A stretch of 64,000 nucleotides of DNA from G965216695 sp965216695 (GCA_965216695.1 OZ244212.1:4836001-4900000), one strand, 5' to 3'. Positions 26,044-34,905 are shown, counted from the stretch's first letter. Notes: generated by a model not told the origin, from the sequence alone. Numbers and translations: made by a program.

Positions 26044-27180
26044 TCAACCCACCATTTTACGGCCGATCACGAGCTTCATGATCTGGCTGGTGCCTTCGAG
26101 AATCTCGTGCACGCGGAGATCTCTCAGAAAGCGCTCGACCGGGTAGTCCATAAGGTAACCGTAGCCACCGTGGAGCTGCAGCGCGTCGTTGACCACGCGT
26201 GAGCCGGTCTCAGTCGCCATCAGCTTCGCCATCGCCGCAAACTCCGTGCGGTCGGGTTCCCCCAGCGTAACCTTCTGGGCCGCTACGTAGAGCAGAGCAC
26301 GTGCGGCTTCCAGACGCGTGCGCATATCGGCCAGCATGAACTGTGTGTTCTGAAACTCGGCAATGGACTGCCCGAACTGTTTACGCTCGCCTACGTAGGT
26401 GACGGCGTCGTCGAGGCAGCGCTGAGCACCGCCGAGCGAGCACGCGCCAATGTTCAAGCGACCGCCGTCGAGGCCTGCCATTGCTATCTTGAACCCTTCG
26501 CCTTCTTCGCCGACCCGGTTTGCGACGGGCACGCGTGCGTCGCTGAAATTTACCATCGCCGTTGGTTGCGAATGCCAGCCCAGCTTGCGCTCGTTCGCCC
26601 CAAACGACACGCCGGGCGTGTCCTTCTCGACGACCAAGCACGTAATGCCCCTGGCGCCGGCATCGCCGGTACGAACCATGCATACGTAGAGTTCATTGAC
26701 GCCGCCGCCGGAAATGAACGCTTTGGAGCCGTTGAGAACGTAGTGATCGCCGTCCTGGACCGCGCGGGTTTTCAACCCGGCGGCGTCGGAGCCGGAACCC
26801 GGCTCGGTGAGGCAGTAACTGGCAATTTTGTCCATCGTGACCAACTCGGGGACGAAGCGCTTGCGCACAGACTCATCGCCGAATCGGTCGATCATCCACG
26901 CAGCCATGTTGTGGATCGATATGAATGCCGACGTCGATGGGCATCCGTACGCCATCGCTTCGATGATCAGCGCAGACTCGACCCGACCAAGGCCGATGCC
27001 GCCGCTTTCCTCCGACACGTAGATGCCCCCGAAGCCCAGTTCGGCGCCGGCTTTGATCGTATCGCGCGGAAACACGTGCTGTTCGTCCCATTCCGCCGCG
27101 TGTGGTGTGATCGCATCGGCGGTGAAACGGTCCGCCATATCACGTATCGCGGATTGTTCATCGGTGAGGTGATAGTCCAC
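26044..27180 (-). CDS. Acyl-CoA dehydrogenase (short/branched-chain type)
   Basis: A 378-residue FAD-linked acyl-CoA dehydrogenase. Family marks are the SYCLTEPGSGSDAAGLKT stretch, GGRLNIGACSLGGAQRC, and the HGGYGYLMDYPVERFLRDLRVHEILEGTS block with the catalytic Glu in EGTS. This pattern suits isobutyryl-CoA or short-branched-chain dehydrogenases. It would make an enoyl-CoA and feed electrons to ETF. It is convergent with ppiB and 268 bp from the next minus-strand gene (thioesterase). Confidence 0.93.
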   Translation of the reverse strand: MDYHLTDEQSAIRDMADRFTADAITPHAAEWDEQHVFPRDTIKAGAELGFGGIYVSEESGGIGLGRVESALIIEAMAYGCPSTSAFISIHNMAAWMIDRFGDESVRKRFVPELVTMDKIASYCLTEPGSGSDAAGLKTRAVQDGDHYVLNGSKAFISGGGVNELYVCMVRTGDAGARGITCLVVEKDTPGVSFGANERKLGWHSQPTAMVNFSDARVPVANRVGEEGEGFKIAMAGLDGGRLNIGACSLGGAQRCLDDAVTYVGERKQFGQSIAEFQNTQFMLADMRTRLEAARALLYVAAQKVTLGEPDRTEFAAMAKLMATETGSRVVNDALQLHGGYGYLMDYPVERFLRDLRVHEILEGTSQIMKLVIGRKMVG

Positions 27181-27448
27181 TTAGCCCTTTCCCCCTGGTG
27201 GCGAAGCGCCATTTTAGCCTTGATGAGACAAAAATGTGGGCGACCCAGGCGCTTTAGACAGTGTGTTTCGGGAGCGCGCACAGCGTTTCGCGAGGGGAGC
27301 ATATTCAACAGTATGTGACCCGAACGAAAGGCGAGCACGGTCGCGAAACGTGCTGGATAAAGCGAGCTAAAGGCGCTCTGGGCGGGTAGATTTTTGTCGC
27401 ATCGAGGCTGGCAGTGTAGGGGTCCGACGCTACGCATCGGGTCCGACG
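27181..27448. other. Intergenic region with a 19-bp near-tandem repeat
   Basis: Between the acyl-CoA dehydrogenase and thioesterase genes on the minus strand. It contains two copies of a GGGTCCGACGCTACGCATC-type unit at 27420-27438 and 27439-27457 (2 mismatches). The second copy runs over the thioesterase stop codon. No other feature is seen. Confidence 0.5.
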
Positions 27449-28327
27449 CTATGCGTCGATAGCGCGCGCTACGAGTCGGGCACGGCGATCCGCGGGAATG
27501 GGAATGGAACGCCGGCTCGCGAGATCCATCGTAATTGACACCGCAATCGCCGTGACGGCGGGTCGCCGTTGCTCGCCCAGATCGGTGCGGTACAACAGGT
27601 GCCGCAGCTGGTTTGTTTTCGTGGAAACCTGGGCTACGCCGGCTAGGTGGCGGTAGGCGGCCCCGGCCGGGAGCAGATCGTGGAAATGCAGACGCATTTC
27701 CAGCACTGCACCACCAAGCAGGCTCTGCTCACGACGCTGGTCGTCGCCTTCGAACTCGGCCCAGAGATTGGGCACCGCATCCGAAATTCTCGCCATGGTG
27801 CGATACGGCGGTAACACGCCGTGGATGGTTTCTTCCGGCAGCACGACGCCCGCGCCCACCTCGAAGAATCCGAGCTTGAGTGCCTCCGCGAGTTCGAGCT
27901 TGGCGTGTGGGTCTTCTGCGGGTACGCCTCGTGGGCCGGTATCCTGTGGTGCGTCGCTAGCGATTCGTCCGCGTGGCGCGGCCGAGCCCGCATCGAACGC
28001 TGATACCAGGGTCGCCAGAACGCTGTCGGTACCGGTGCGTTTCATGATGGCAACCGTTTCGGTTCGCTGGGATCCGTTGGCGGGAAGTGCCGCGACATCC
28101 ACGGTAATCGGTGTGGCTACGCGCGCTTCCTGCAGAAATCGCACGTGGTACATCCGAACGTCATTCAGTGCTGCCAGGCCGTCGCTGGACAGGCCGCACG
28201 CGACGCAGAAATTTGCGTTGGCTTGCGCGAACTTAGCGAGGATGTGGCGGACGTTCTGGTGGTCGTTTTCGTCGCATTCCCAGCGGTTGACGCTGCCGCG
28301 AAATCCCGTGAAGTACGGCGAGGTCAA
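27449..28327 (-). CDS. Double hot-dog acyl-CoA thioesterase
   Basis: A 292-residue protein in which two hot-dog repeats are visible: the first has WECDENDHQNVRHILAKFAQ and the second the equivalent VLEMRLHFHDLLPAGA and LRHLLYRTDLGE. The first repeat resembles 4-hydroxybenzoyl-CoA-type thioesterases, with Asn-His replacing the usual Asp-Gln-His pattern, so substrate and catalysis are uncertain. The ATGA overlap with the SDR gene at 28324-28327 shows coupling, and both probably serve the same acyl-CoA route. Confidence 0.72.
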   Translation of the reverse strand: MTSPYFTGFRGSVNRWECDENDHQNVRHILAKFAQANANFCVACGLSSDGLAALNDVRMYHVRFLQEARVATPITVDVAALPANGSQRTETVAIMKRTGTDSVLATLVSAFDAGSAAPRGRIASDAPQDTGPRGVPAEDPHAKLELAEALKLGFFEVGAGVVLPEETIHGVLPPYRTMARISDAVPNLWAEFEGDDQRREQSLLGGAVLEMRLHFHDLLPAGAAYRHLAGVAQVSTKTNQLRHLLYRTDLGEQRRPAVTAIAVSITMDLASRRSIPIPADRRARLVARAIDA

Positions 28328-29106
28328 CGGGACAGCAGTCGATCGCGGAAGCGGCGCATCCCGCGCAGCCAGCGATCGTAGTCGTTGGCTTTGCGCTGGA
28401 AATAGGTGGCGACTTCGGCGTGCGGCAACACGAGAAATCGTTCCTCCCGTATCGCGTCTATGCAGGTGTCGGCCACGTGTTCCGGTTCGAGAATCCCGTC
28501 CTGGGCTGCCTGGCCGGTCGAGGTGTCCGGACTATCGCCCAGAATGTTTGTGCGCACCGCCTGCGGGCAGAGCACGGAAACCCGGATGCCGTCGTCCGCG
28601 TAGTTGATCGCCAACCACTCGGCCAGTGCGACGGCGGCGTGTTTCGAGACCGCATACGGGCCCGAGTCAATCTGTGTCAGCAGGCCGGCGGCAGAGGCCG
28701 TGTTCAGCAAATAGCCGCCCCCACGCGCCCGCATGTGCGGAATCAGAGCCCGGGCGGCAGCGAGATGGGCCCAGACGTGGACGCTCATCATCCGTTGCCA
28801 GTCGCTGGTATCCAGATCCAGGCCGCCGCGTTGTCCGTAGCCGGCGTTGGAGACGAACAGGTCGATCCCGCCATGCTGCGAGACGGTTTCCTCGATCAGG
28901 GTAGTGATCGCGGGTTCGTCGGCGACGTCCAGTTGCCTCGCCTCCGCGACCGTACCGATGGCCTGCGCCGTCGCAGCAGCGGTCTGTGCATCGAGATCCG
29001 TGCAGACGACCGTGCGTGCGCCTTCCTTTGCCAGGCGGTGCGCCAGGGCGCGGCCGATTCCCGAACCTGCTCCGGTTACTACGGCAACCGTGTTTGTGAG
29101 TTCCAT
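28324..29106 (-). CDS. Short-chain dehydrogenase/reductase
   Basis: A 260-residue classical SDR: the TGAGSGIGRALAHRLA coenzyme loop, NAGYGQ, the catalytic Ser in NTASAAG, and YAVSK, with a C-terminal region full of Arg and aromatic residues. The acidic end of strand 2 (CTDLD) suggests NAD preference. The ATG at 29106 is preferred over a GTG four codons upstream because of the spacing from AGGGG. It is immediately upstream (ATGA) of the thioesterase gene. Confidence 0.88.
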   Translation of the reverse strand: MELTNTVAVVTGAGSGIGRALAHRLAKEGARTVVCTDLDAQTAAATAQAIGTVAEARQLDVADEPAITTLIEETVSQHGGIDLFVSNAGYGQRGGLDLDTSDWQRMMSVHVWAHLAAARALIPHMRARGGGYLLNTASAAGLLTQIDSGPYAVSKHAAVALAEWLAINYADDGIRVSVLCPQAVRTNILGDSPDTSTGQAAQDGILEPEHVADTCIDAIREERFLVLPHAEVATYFQRKANDYDRWLRGMRRFRDRLLSR

Positions 29107-29166
29107 CGCGCGAAGCACCCCTGTTCGATTGGCGCCATGATAGCAAGGCGGTTTACGGTCGATACC

Positions 29167-29463
29167 CTAGCCGTGCGGCGGGCCCCCACGGGTTCGCTGC
29201 AGGCGTTCCATGCGGGCTTCAAGCTGTGCGAATTCCTCCCGGGAGAGCGCGCCCGAGTGATCCGCGTCGAGCGCTTCGAACAGGCGTTTCGGGTGCGGGT
29301 AGGTGTGGCGGCCGGCGCGGAACCAGAGCTCGAACTCCGACGGCGAGATCTTCGTGTTTCGGTCACTGTCTGCGCTCGCGAACGCATCCATGGCTGCAGT
29401 TGGCAGCGTGTGTGCGGCCGCACCGGTAAGCGCCAGGATCATCAGAGTACGCGGGAAGGACAT
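29167..29463 (-). CDS. Small exported EF-hand protein
   Basis: A 98-residue protein with a signal peptide (TLMILALTGAAAHTLPTAA) and two EF-hand calcium loops: DSDRNTKISPSEF and DADHSGALSREEF, each with the expected Asp/Asn and Glu ligands. A short basic tail follows. It probably binds calcium in the periplasm. It is just upstream, on the minus strand, of the GGDEF-protein terminator region; no partner gene is evident. Confidence 0.7.
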   Translation of the reverse strand: MSFPRTLMILALTGAAAHTLPTAAMDAFASADSDRNTKISPSEFELWFRAGRHTYPHPKRLFEALDADHSGALSREEFAQLEARMERLQRTRGGPPHG

Positions 29464-29537
29464 TGACAGATGGTCCGCGTGAGCGCGCGCCTGGTCAAGG
29501 CGCTGATGTAACGCTTTTGTGACGGCCGGGCCGTCGC

Positions 29538-30428
29538 TCAGGACGATCGCTTGATGATGCCGGGTATCGGAATCGTTGTGGATGACGACGAGGCGATGAT
29601 TTTTTTGGCTTCAATCAGCAACGAGAGTTTGTCGCCGATCGTGTCCAGCACGTCCGGGTCGAGTTGGTCCATACCTGCGGTGCAGATCCATGCATTCTTT
29701 CCGTGGCGCTTGGCAAGGCCGGCGGCTAGACCCGAGATATTCAGCACCTGCTGCCACGAAACTTTGCCGGGTTTCGCGTTGATGAACGGGTATACGCTGG
29801 CACCGATCGATGCAGTCAGCCGGATCGATCGGCCGAGTTTCGGGTCGAAACGGTGGCTCGATATTGCGGTTCGGATGCGCTCAGCCAGCAATTCCATGTC
29901 TTTTTGCGATCGCACTTCTCCGGCGATCAGGAACGTGTCGCCCTCGCCGCGCATCACCAGATCCGTTTCCCTGGCGCATGACGCAACGAGGTGCCCGATC
30001 TGACCTAGGGTCGTGTCGCCGGTCGCCCGGTCGTGGTCGGCATTGATCTGAGCGAAATCGTCCAGGTCGACGGTCAGGAACAGCATCCAGCGCCGACGCC
30101 CGGTTTTTCGAAAGTCGATGATGCGCCGGTCGATTCCAGCCGCGGTCTTTGCCAGGGCATCGTGCGCATCCTCCAGCCGTGGCAGACCAGTAACGGGGTC
30201 GCCGGGTCCTGCAGCCTGCAGTTGTTCCTGCAGTGATCGGATCTCCAGGTCGCGCGCGTCGATCTCTTCTTTGAGGTTGGCGACGACGGGTCGAAGTTCG
30301 TCTACGGCGGACAGCGCTGCTTGCGTCTGCCGACGTTGCTGCAGCACCAGCGCGGTTGCGGTAACGACGGCGAGCAGCGTGACGCCGGCAGCCGCGAACA
30401 AAAATATGGGCGATCCCAGATCGAACAC
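29538..30428 (-). CDS. GGDEF-domain membrane protein with a degenerate active site
   Basis: A 296-residue protein with one N-terminal membrane helix (residues 8-30, IFLFAAAGVTLLAVVTATALVL), a coiled-coil linker, and a GGDEF domain. The LTVDLDDFAQINADHDRATGD strand is conserved, but the signature GG(D/E)EF reads RGEGDTF, so c-di-GMP synthesis is doubtful. It may act as a nucleotide sensor or regulator. The start at 30428 fits the hydrophobic segment. It is not in an obvious operon. Confidence 0.8.
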   Translation of the reverse strand: MFDLGSPIFLFAAAGVTLLAVVTATALVLQQRRQTQAALSAVDELRPVVANLKEEIDARDLEIRSLQEQLQAAGPGDPVTGLPRLEDAHDALAKTAAGIDRRIIDFRKTGRRRWMLFLTVDLDDFAQINADHDRATGDTTLGQIGHLVASCARETDLVMRGEGDTFLIAGEVRSQKDMELLAERIRTAISSHRFDPKLGRSIRLTASIGASVYPFINAKPGKVSWQQVLNISGLAAGLAKRHGKNAWICTAGMDQLDPDVLDTIGDKLSLLIEAKKIIASSSSTTIPIPGIIKRSS

Positions 30429-30639
30429 GGATCAGAATCCGCCGGCGAACCAGGCGGGCTCGGTTCGGAAAACGCTGTGTCTCGGGGCCGCGTGTCGTGT
30501 TCCCAGGTGGGCGTGTTGCATTGTCCGTTGCTCGAATCCGATTCCTTGGTGCGGGCGCGTGACGCCGGTCCGATAGGCAGGTGCACGCGACACACGGGTC
30601 AAGTGTAAGCGAGATCTCGGCAGCGCTTGCGTGCGGGAG

Positions 30640-30966
30640 TCACACTTTGTCCGATGCGGGTTCGTCGATCCAAAGCGTAAATCCTTTGGAACTCAATACC
30701 TTGCGTTGGTTAGCGTTCAAGCGGGCGGTCGCTGCGCGGAGGAATGTGTACTGTTCGTCGACCTCGGCGCCGACGGCCTCTATCGCCCGGGCGGCCTCAT
30801 CGGACGATTCACCACGCACGACCATTGCGGCAGGAACTGCGCGTACAGCCGCGCCGTAGAGTGCAAAAACCACGAGTGCAATCATCACGTTGGCAACGAC
30901 CAGTCGGCGGTTGCTCACGTTTTTCCAGTTCATCGTCAGCATCTGGCGGATTCTGTGTGTAGACAT
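30640..30966 (-). CDS. Single-pass membrane protein of unknown function
   Basis: A 108-residue protein with one hydrophobic helix near the N-terminus (VVANVMIALVVFALYGAAV). The following extracytoplasmic part (residues 50-108) contains a predicted helical segment and a beta end (GFTLWIDEP). No family is recognised. The start is uncertain: ATG at 30966 or the ATG 11 codons later, before NWKNVSN. It lies apart from its neighbours. Confidence 0.5.
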   Translation of the reverse strand: MSTHRIRQMLTMNWKNVSNRRLVVANVMIALVVFALYGAAVRAVPAAMVVRGESSDEAARAIEAVGAEVDEQYTFLRAATARLNANQRKVLSSKGFTLWIDEPASDKV

Positions 30967-31161
30967 GCTCTGGAAAAAGCAATCGGCATGCCATCGGGAC
31001 CGCCTTACACAAACGGGTTACGTTTTGCAAAAAACCGCTATAAATCAAATGGATATATGTAAATTGATGTAAGAGTTCGAGGCCGTTGGGAACGCAGGTA
31101 ACCAGGGGATGCGGGAGGCGTGCGATCGGCGGCGCAACGTGACGCTGCCGGGCACCCGAAA

Positions 31162-31620
31162 TCAGTGCGCGTGGTCGTGGGGCCGCTTCAAACGAATGTT
31201 GATGACGTGGGCGGCAATCAGCGCGGATACACCCAGAACCGTGAGTGGAACTTCCCACGCATGGCCGGCGATGTGTGCGACGCCGAGAAACATCAACACC
31301 AGGCCGGTCGCGCCCAGCAGGGCGCTGTGTTTGCGGCCGTGGGTGCGGTAGCCACGCCACAACGCCCAGCCGCTGATGGGCAGCGCCAGGAGCAGCAACG
31401 CCCAGTGCACGCCTGCTTGCGAATCCGTCAGGCGCTGGCTGAGCCAGGGTACGGTCAGCAGCGACGCGGGCACGGCGAGGCAGTGCACGAGGCACAGCCC
31501 GGACATCCAGATGGCCAGGCGATCGATACGCGTGGGCGCCGGCATCGCAACAACGGTCGCGGTCTCGCGATCGGCTTCGACCGTGGGCAGGTCGTTGTTA
31601 AGGCCGGTGATCTGGGTCAT
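31162..31620 (-). CDS. MerC-domain membrane protein
   Basis: A 152-residue protein with four hydrophobic segments, the first containing SGLCLVHCLAVP, whose Cys pair in the membrane is typical of MerC-family mercury-ion carriers. The C-terminus is His-rich (HDHAH). No mercury resistance genes are nearby, so this is one of the isolated MerC homologues common in proteobacteria, whose native metal is unknown. The ATG at 31620 is the first good start. Confidence 0.78.
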   Translation of the reverse strand: MTQITGLNNDLPTVEADRETATVVAMPAPTRIDRLAIWMSGLCLVHCLAVPASLLTVPWLSQRLTDSQAGVHWALLLLALPISGWALWRGYRTHGRKHSALLGATGLVLMFLGVAHIAGHAWEVPLTVLGVSALIAAHVINIRLKRPHDHAH

Positions 31621-31745
31621 GTGATGTTCGCGAATTCGGTGTCTGAAAGCTGCGGATAGTTTAGCAGCGAGCGCGGCGGTCGTGCGTGGTGGAAACCTGC
31701 GCTAAAGTTCGGGTAGCACGACTAAAAAAACGGGGAGAAGAAACC

Positions 31746-33014
31746 TTGAACTTTGACATTCCTGACGACCTGCAAGCGTACCTGGGGGAACTTGATCAAT
31801 TCATCGAGACGACGATCAAACCACTCGAGAATTCGGACGACAACATTCGGTTTTTCGATCACCGTCGCGAAGACGCGCGTACGGACTGGGAGCGCGGCGG
31901 CCTCCCGAACGAGGAATGGGAAGCGCTGCTTCACAAGGCGAAACGTCTTGCCGACGACGCCGGCCATTACCGTTACGCCATGCCAAAAGAATACGGGGGC
32001 CAGGACGGCACCAACCTGGGGATGGCGGTTATCCGTGAGCATCTCGCGACGAAGGGCCTGGGTCTGCACAACGATTTGCAGAACGAGCATTCCATCGTTG
32101 GCAATAACGTTGGCCTGATGCTGATGGTGCTCTACGGCACGGATGAGCAGAAGGCGGAATGGGTCGACGATCTTATGGAAGGCCGCCGCGGCTTCGCGTT
32201 TGGTATAACCGAACCGGATCACGGTTCGGATGCCACCCATATGGAGACGAACGCCGTTCGCGATGGCGACGAGTGGATCATCAACGGCGCGAAAACGTGG
32301 AACACTGGAATTCACAAGGCGCAATACGATCTGATCTTCGCTCGCACCAGCGGCAAGCAGGGTGACGGCGACGGCATCACAGCGTTTCTAACGCCCACCA
32401 ATGCGAGCGGATTCAAGATCGAAGAGATGCTTTGGACGTTCAACATGCCGACGGACCACGGTCGTATCTCGTTGACAGATGTCCGGGTGCCGCACGCGTC
32501 GATCTTCGGCGGCGAGGGCCGCGGACTGCAGGTCGTGCAGCACTTCTTCAACGAAAATCGGATACGTCAGGCCGCATCGAGCCTCGGCGCCGCGCAGTTC
32601 TGTATCAACGAATCAGTCGCTTACGCCAAAGAGCGCGCACCGTTCGGCAAGCCGCTCGCGACCAATCAGGGAATCCAGTTTCCGCTGGTGGAGTTGCAGA
32701 CGCAATGCGAAATGCTGCGTGCCCTCATCCACAAGACCGCATGGCAGATGGATACGTACGGTGCGTTTTCCGTGTCCGACAAAGTGTCGATGTGCAACTA
32801 CTGGTCTAACCGATTGTGTTGCGAATCTGCAGATCGCGCCATGCAGGTCCACGGAGGACTGGGATATTCCCGCCACAAACCTTTCGAGCATATCTACCGA
32901 CATCACCGCCGATACCGCATTACCGAAGGGGCGGAAGAGATTCAGATGCGCCGCGTTGCCGGCTACATGTTCGGATTCATGAAACAGCGGGCGCCGAAAG
33001 GGGTCAGGGAATAG
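31746..33014 (+). CDS. Acyl-CoA dehydrogenase (ACAD10/11-type)
   Basis: A 422-residue flavoprotein: FAFGITEPDHGSDATHMET, the DVRVPHASIFGGEGRGLQVVQHFF region, and the C-terminal QVHGGLGYSRHKPFEHIYRHHRRYRITEGAEEIQ. It is followed 3 bp later by a kinase-like gene. This combination mirrors the mammalian ACAD10/11 proteins and bacterial homologues that handle 4-hydroxyacyl-CoAs, which are phosphorylated and then processed by the dehydrogenase fold. The TTG at 31746 follows GGGGAG; the longer upstream frame looks non-coding. Confidence 0.88.
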   Translation: MNFDIPDDLQAYLGELDQFIETTIKPLENSDDNIRFFDHRREDARTDWERGGLPNEEWEALLHKAKRLADDAGHYRYAMPKEYGGQDGTNLGMAVIREHLATKGLGLHNDLQNEHSIVGNNVGLMLMVLYGTDEQKAEWVDDLMEGRRGFAFGITEPDHGSDATHMETNAVRDGDEWIINGAKTWNTGIHKAQYDLIFARTSGKQGDGDGITAFLTPTNASGFKIEEMLWTFNMPTDHGRISLTDVRVPHASIFGGEGRGLQVVQHFFNENRIRQAASSLGAAQFCINESVAYAKERAPFGKPLATNQGIQFPLVELQTQCEMLRALIHKTAWQMDTYGAFSVSDKVSMCNYWSNRLCCESADRAMQVHGGLGYSRHKPFEHIYRHHRRYRITEGAEEIQMRRVAGYMFGFMKQRAPKGVRE

Positions 33015-33017
33015 CCG

Positions 33018-34454
33018 TTGTCTGACGATGATTTCCGCACGGCGCTCGGGAAGGTTCTCGTGCGCGAGATGCCTGATGTCCTAGCGCTCGATGAGGCGGA
33101 GCGCCTCTCGGGCGGCGCCAGCCAGGAGACGTACCGGCTACGGGTGCGCACCAGCAATGGCGACCGTTTGCTTGCCATGCGGCGCGCGCCGGGGGGTGAG
33201 CCGCGCAACACGGATACCGGGTATCCGAACCTGGCGACGGAGGCGCACCTGATGCAGTGCGCGCGAGCGGTGGGTGTGCCGGAACCGGACGTGCACTACG
33301 TGCTCCAGCCGTCGGATGGCCTCGGCGAAGGATTCGTGATGGAGTGGCTCGAAGGCGAAGCTCTGGGCGCGCGCATCGTACGTTCACCAGAACTCGAGCC
33401 GGTGCGGCCACACCTGGCGTACGAATGTGGTCGCGCGCTGGCCCGCATTCATGCCATCGATCTCACCCAGACAGGCCTCGACCGCGCGCTCGAGCATCTG
33501 TCCGCTGAACAGTTCGTGCGCCAGACGTGGGAGCGCTATCAGGCGTTCGAGACGCCGCAGCCGATGATCGACTACAGCGCGCGCTGGCTGCTCGAAAACC
33601 TACCGCCCGAGGCGCCGCCGCGGCTTGTGCACAACGATTTTCGCAACGGCAACATCATGGTCGGTCCGGATGGGTTGGTGGCGGTGCTGGACTGGGAAAC
33701 AGCGCACATTGGTGACCCGATGCGCGACCTCGGCTGGATCTGTACCCGGTCGTGGCGTTTCGGCCGGGCCGACCTGCCGGTTGGCGGGTTTGGTGAATAT
33801 GCGGACCTGTTTCGTGGTTACGAAGAGGAGTCGGGCCACCCCGTAGACCCGCAGCACGTGCGGTTTTGGGAGGTTTTCGGGTCGTTCTGGTGGGCTGTAG
33901 GGTGTCTCGGCATGGCCGAGCACTACCGGACCGGGCCGGATCAGACCGTGGAACGACCCGCGATCGGTCGCCGATCGTCCGAGTGCCAGGTGGATTGTGT
34001 GAACCTGTTGATACCCGGGCCGGTACAGATATTCGAGCCAAACGCCGCGGCGGTGGGAGTCGCCGACATGCCCAGCGTGGAGGAACTGCTGGTTAGTGTG
34101 CGTGAGTATCTGCACGGAGACGTGATGGATGCGACCAGCGGGCGGTTGAATTTTCTCGCCCGGGTTGCAGGTAACTCGCTGGCCATCGTCGAGCGCGAGC
34201 TGACGCTAGGCGAAGCGCAGCGAAGCGCCGAACGCCGTCGGCTTCAGGGGCTCTTTGCGGCCGACACTGCGGATACCGGCGCGCCCGCGTCGGATCTGCG
34301 CTGGCGGCTGGTGCGGGAGCTGCGCGATGGCTCCCGGGGATTGGACGATCCCCAGTTGGTCGAATACCTCCGCGAGTCTGTGGTGAACCAGGTGGCGATC
34401 GACCAGCCCCGGTATCCGGGTTTCCGCACGGCTCGGGATCACTCGACCTCTTAG
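33018..34454 (+). CDS. APH-family kinase with a C-terminal helical domain (ACAD10/11-type)
   Basis: A 478-residue protein. Its N-terminal part is an aminoglycoside phosphotransferase-like kinase: Brenner motif HNDFRNGNIM and DWETAHIGDP with metal-binding Asp. The C-terminal 150 residues (from DMPSVEELLVSVREYL) resemble a DUF6285-type helical domain. Because the gene follows the acyl-CoA dehydrogenase by 3 bp, it is most likely the phosphotransferase half of a 4-hydroxyacid degradation pair, which adds a phosphate to the gamma-hydroxyl. It has no sign of a drug-resistance role. Confidence 0.82.
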   Translation: MSDDDFRTALGKVLVREMPDVLALDEAERLSGGASQETYRLRVRTSNGDRLLAMRRAPGGEPRNTDTGYPNLATEAHLMQCARAVGVPEPDVHYVLQPSDGLGEGFVMEWLEGEALGARIVRSPELEPVRPHLAYECGRALARIHAIDLTQTGLDRALEHLSAEQFVRQTWERYQAFETPQPMIDYSARWLLENLPPEAPPRLVHNDFRNGNIMVGPDGLVAVLDWETAHIGDPMRDLGWICTRSWRFGRADLPVGGFGEYADLFRGYEEESGHPVDPQHVRFWEVFGSFWWAVGCLGMAEHYRTGPDQTVERPAIGRRSSECQVDCVNLLIPGPVQIFEPNAAAVGVADMPSVEELLVSVREYLHGDVMDATSGRLNFLARVAGNSLAIVERELTLGEAQRSAERRRLQGLFAADTADTGAPASDLRWRLVRELRDGSRGLDDPQLVEYLRESVVNQVAIDQPRYPGFRTARDHSTS

Positions 34455-34456
34455 CC

Positions 34457-34474
34457 CACCGGCAGTCGCCGGTG
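34457..34474 (+). terminator. Hairpin after the ACAD/kinase pair
   Basis: CACCGGC (34457-34463), loop AGTC, GCCGGTG (34468-34474): a perfect 7-bp stem that begins 2 bp after the stop codon. No T-run follows directly. Confidence 0.45.
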
Positions 34475-34595
34475 TCGTACAGCGGCTCGTTGACCCTAGA
34501 AAAATCATCTAGTAAGGTCGTTTCCCCGCGGTAAAACATCAAGATTGCGAACCGAACGCAACCCCGCGGGACCGATTGTGAGCTAGCACGGACTC

Positions 34596-34660
34596 TCACT
34601 ACAGGGTTTCCACACGCGAGAGCGTGTGCGACGCAGAATGTGCGCGAAGATTCGCGCGAC
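34596..34660 (+). promoter_or_regulatory. Possible GEMM-like (c-di-GMP) riboswitch segment
   Basis: UCAC-U-ACAGGG (34596-34606), then a stem with a GNRA loop (34611-34628), then GCGACGCAGAA resembles the first half of class-I c-di-GMP riboswitches, where ACAGGG and GGACGCAAA flank a GNRA-capped stem. The second half (the receptor stem and 3' strand) is not recognisable, so this remains weak. Confidence 0.3.
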
Positions 34661-34725
34661 GGAACTGCGAACGCTCCCACGATCCATTCGCGGGCGCGAT
34701 AGGACTGAAACCAGATCACTAGACA

Positions 34726-34765
34726 TTAGTAAGCGTTAGTAAGCGTTAGTAAGCGTTAGTAGGCG
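34726..34765 (+). repeat. Four tandem 10-bp repeats
   Basis: TTAGTAAGCG occurs three times exactly (34726-34755), followed by one copy with a single change (TTAGTAGGCG). Degenerate GCGTTA-like copies follow up to about 34795. The 10-bp period matches one helical turn. Confidence 0.85.
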
Positions 34766-34905
34766 CAGATGCGCGTTACCAAACGTTAACGGGCGTTCGC
34801 CGGAGTTGATTCCGGACGAGCCCCCGGCGACGCGGCGAGCCGTATGAATGCGGTAACGGCTCGTCTGATTTGAATCAGTCCGTTTTGCAGTTCGAAGGAA
34901 CCCTA

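Larger units (their letters stand above)
34475..34905. other. Long structured leader before the first Ig-like protein gene
   Basis: About 430 bp without a gene. From left to right: a CTAGA/TCTAG hairpin (34496-34512), a perfect CACACGC-GAGA-GCGTGTG hairpin (34611-34628), a GCGCGAA/TTCGCGC palindrome (34642-34657), four 10-bp repeats (34726-34765), and a CGAGCCGT/ACGGCTCG hairpin (34836-34863). It probably is, or contains, a long 5' UTR. Confidence 0.55.

Noticed and set aside
34726..34765. CRISPR array
   Set aside because: The units are 10 bp with no spacers, so this is a short tandem repeat only.
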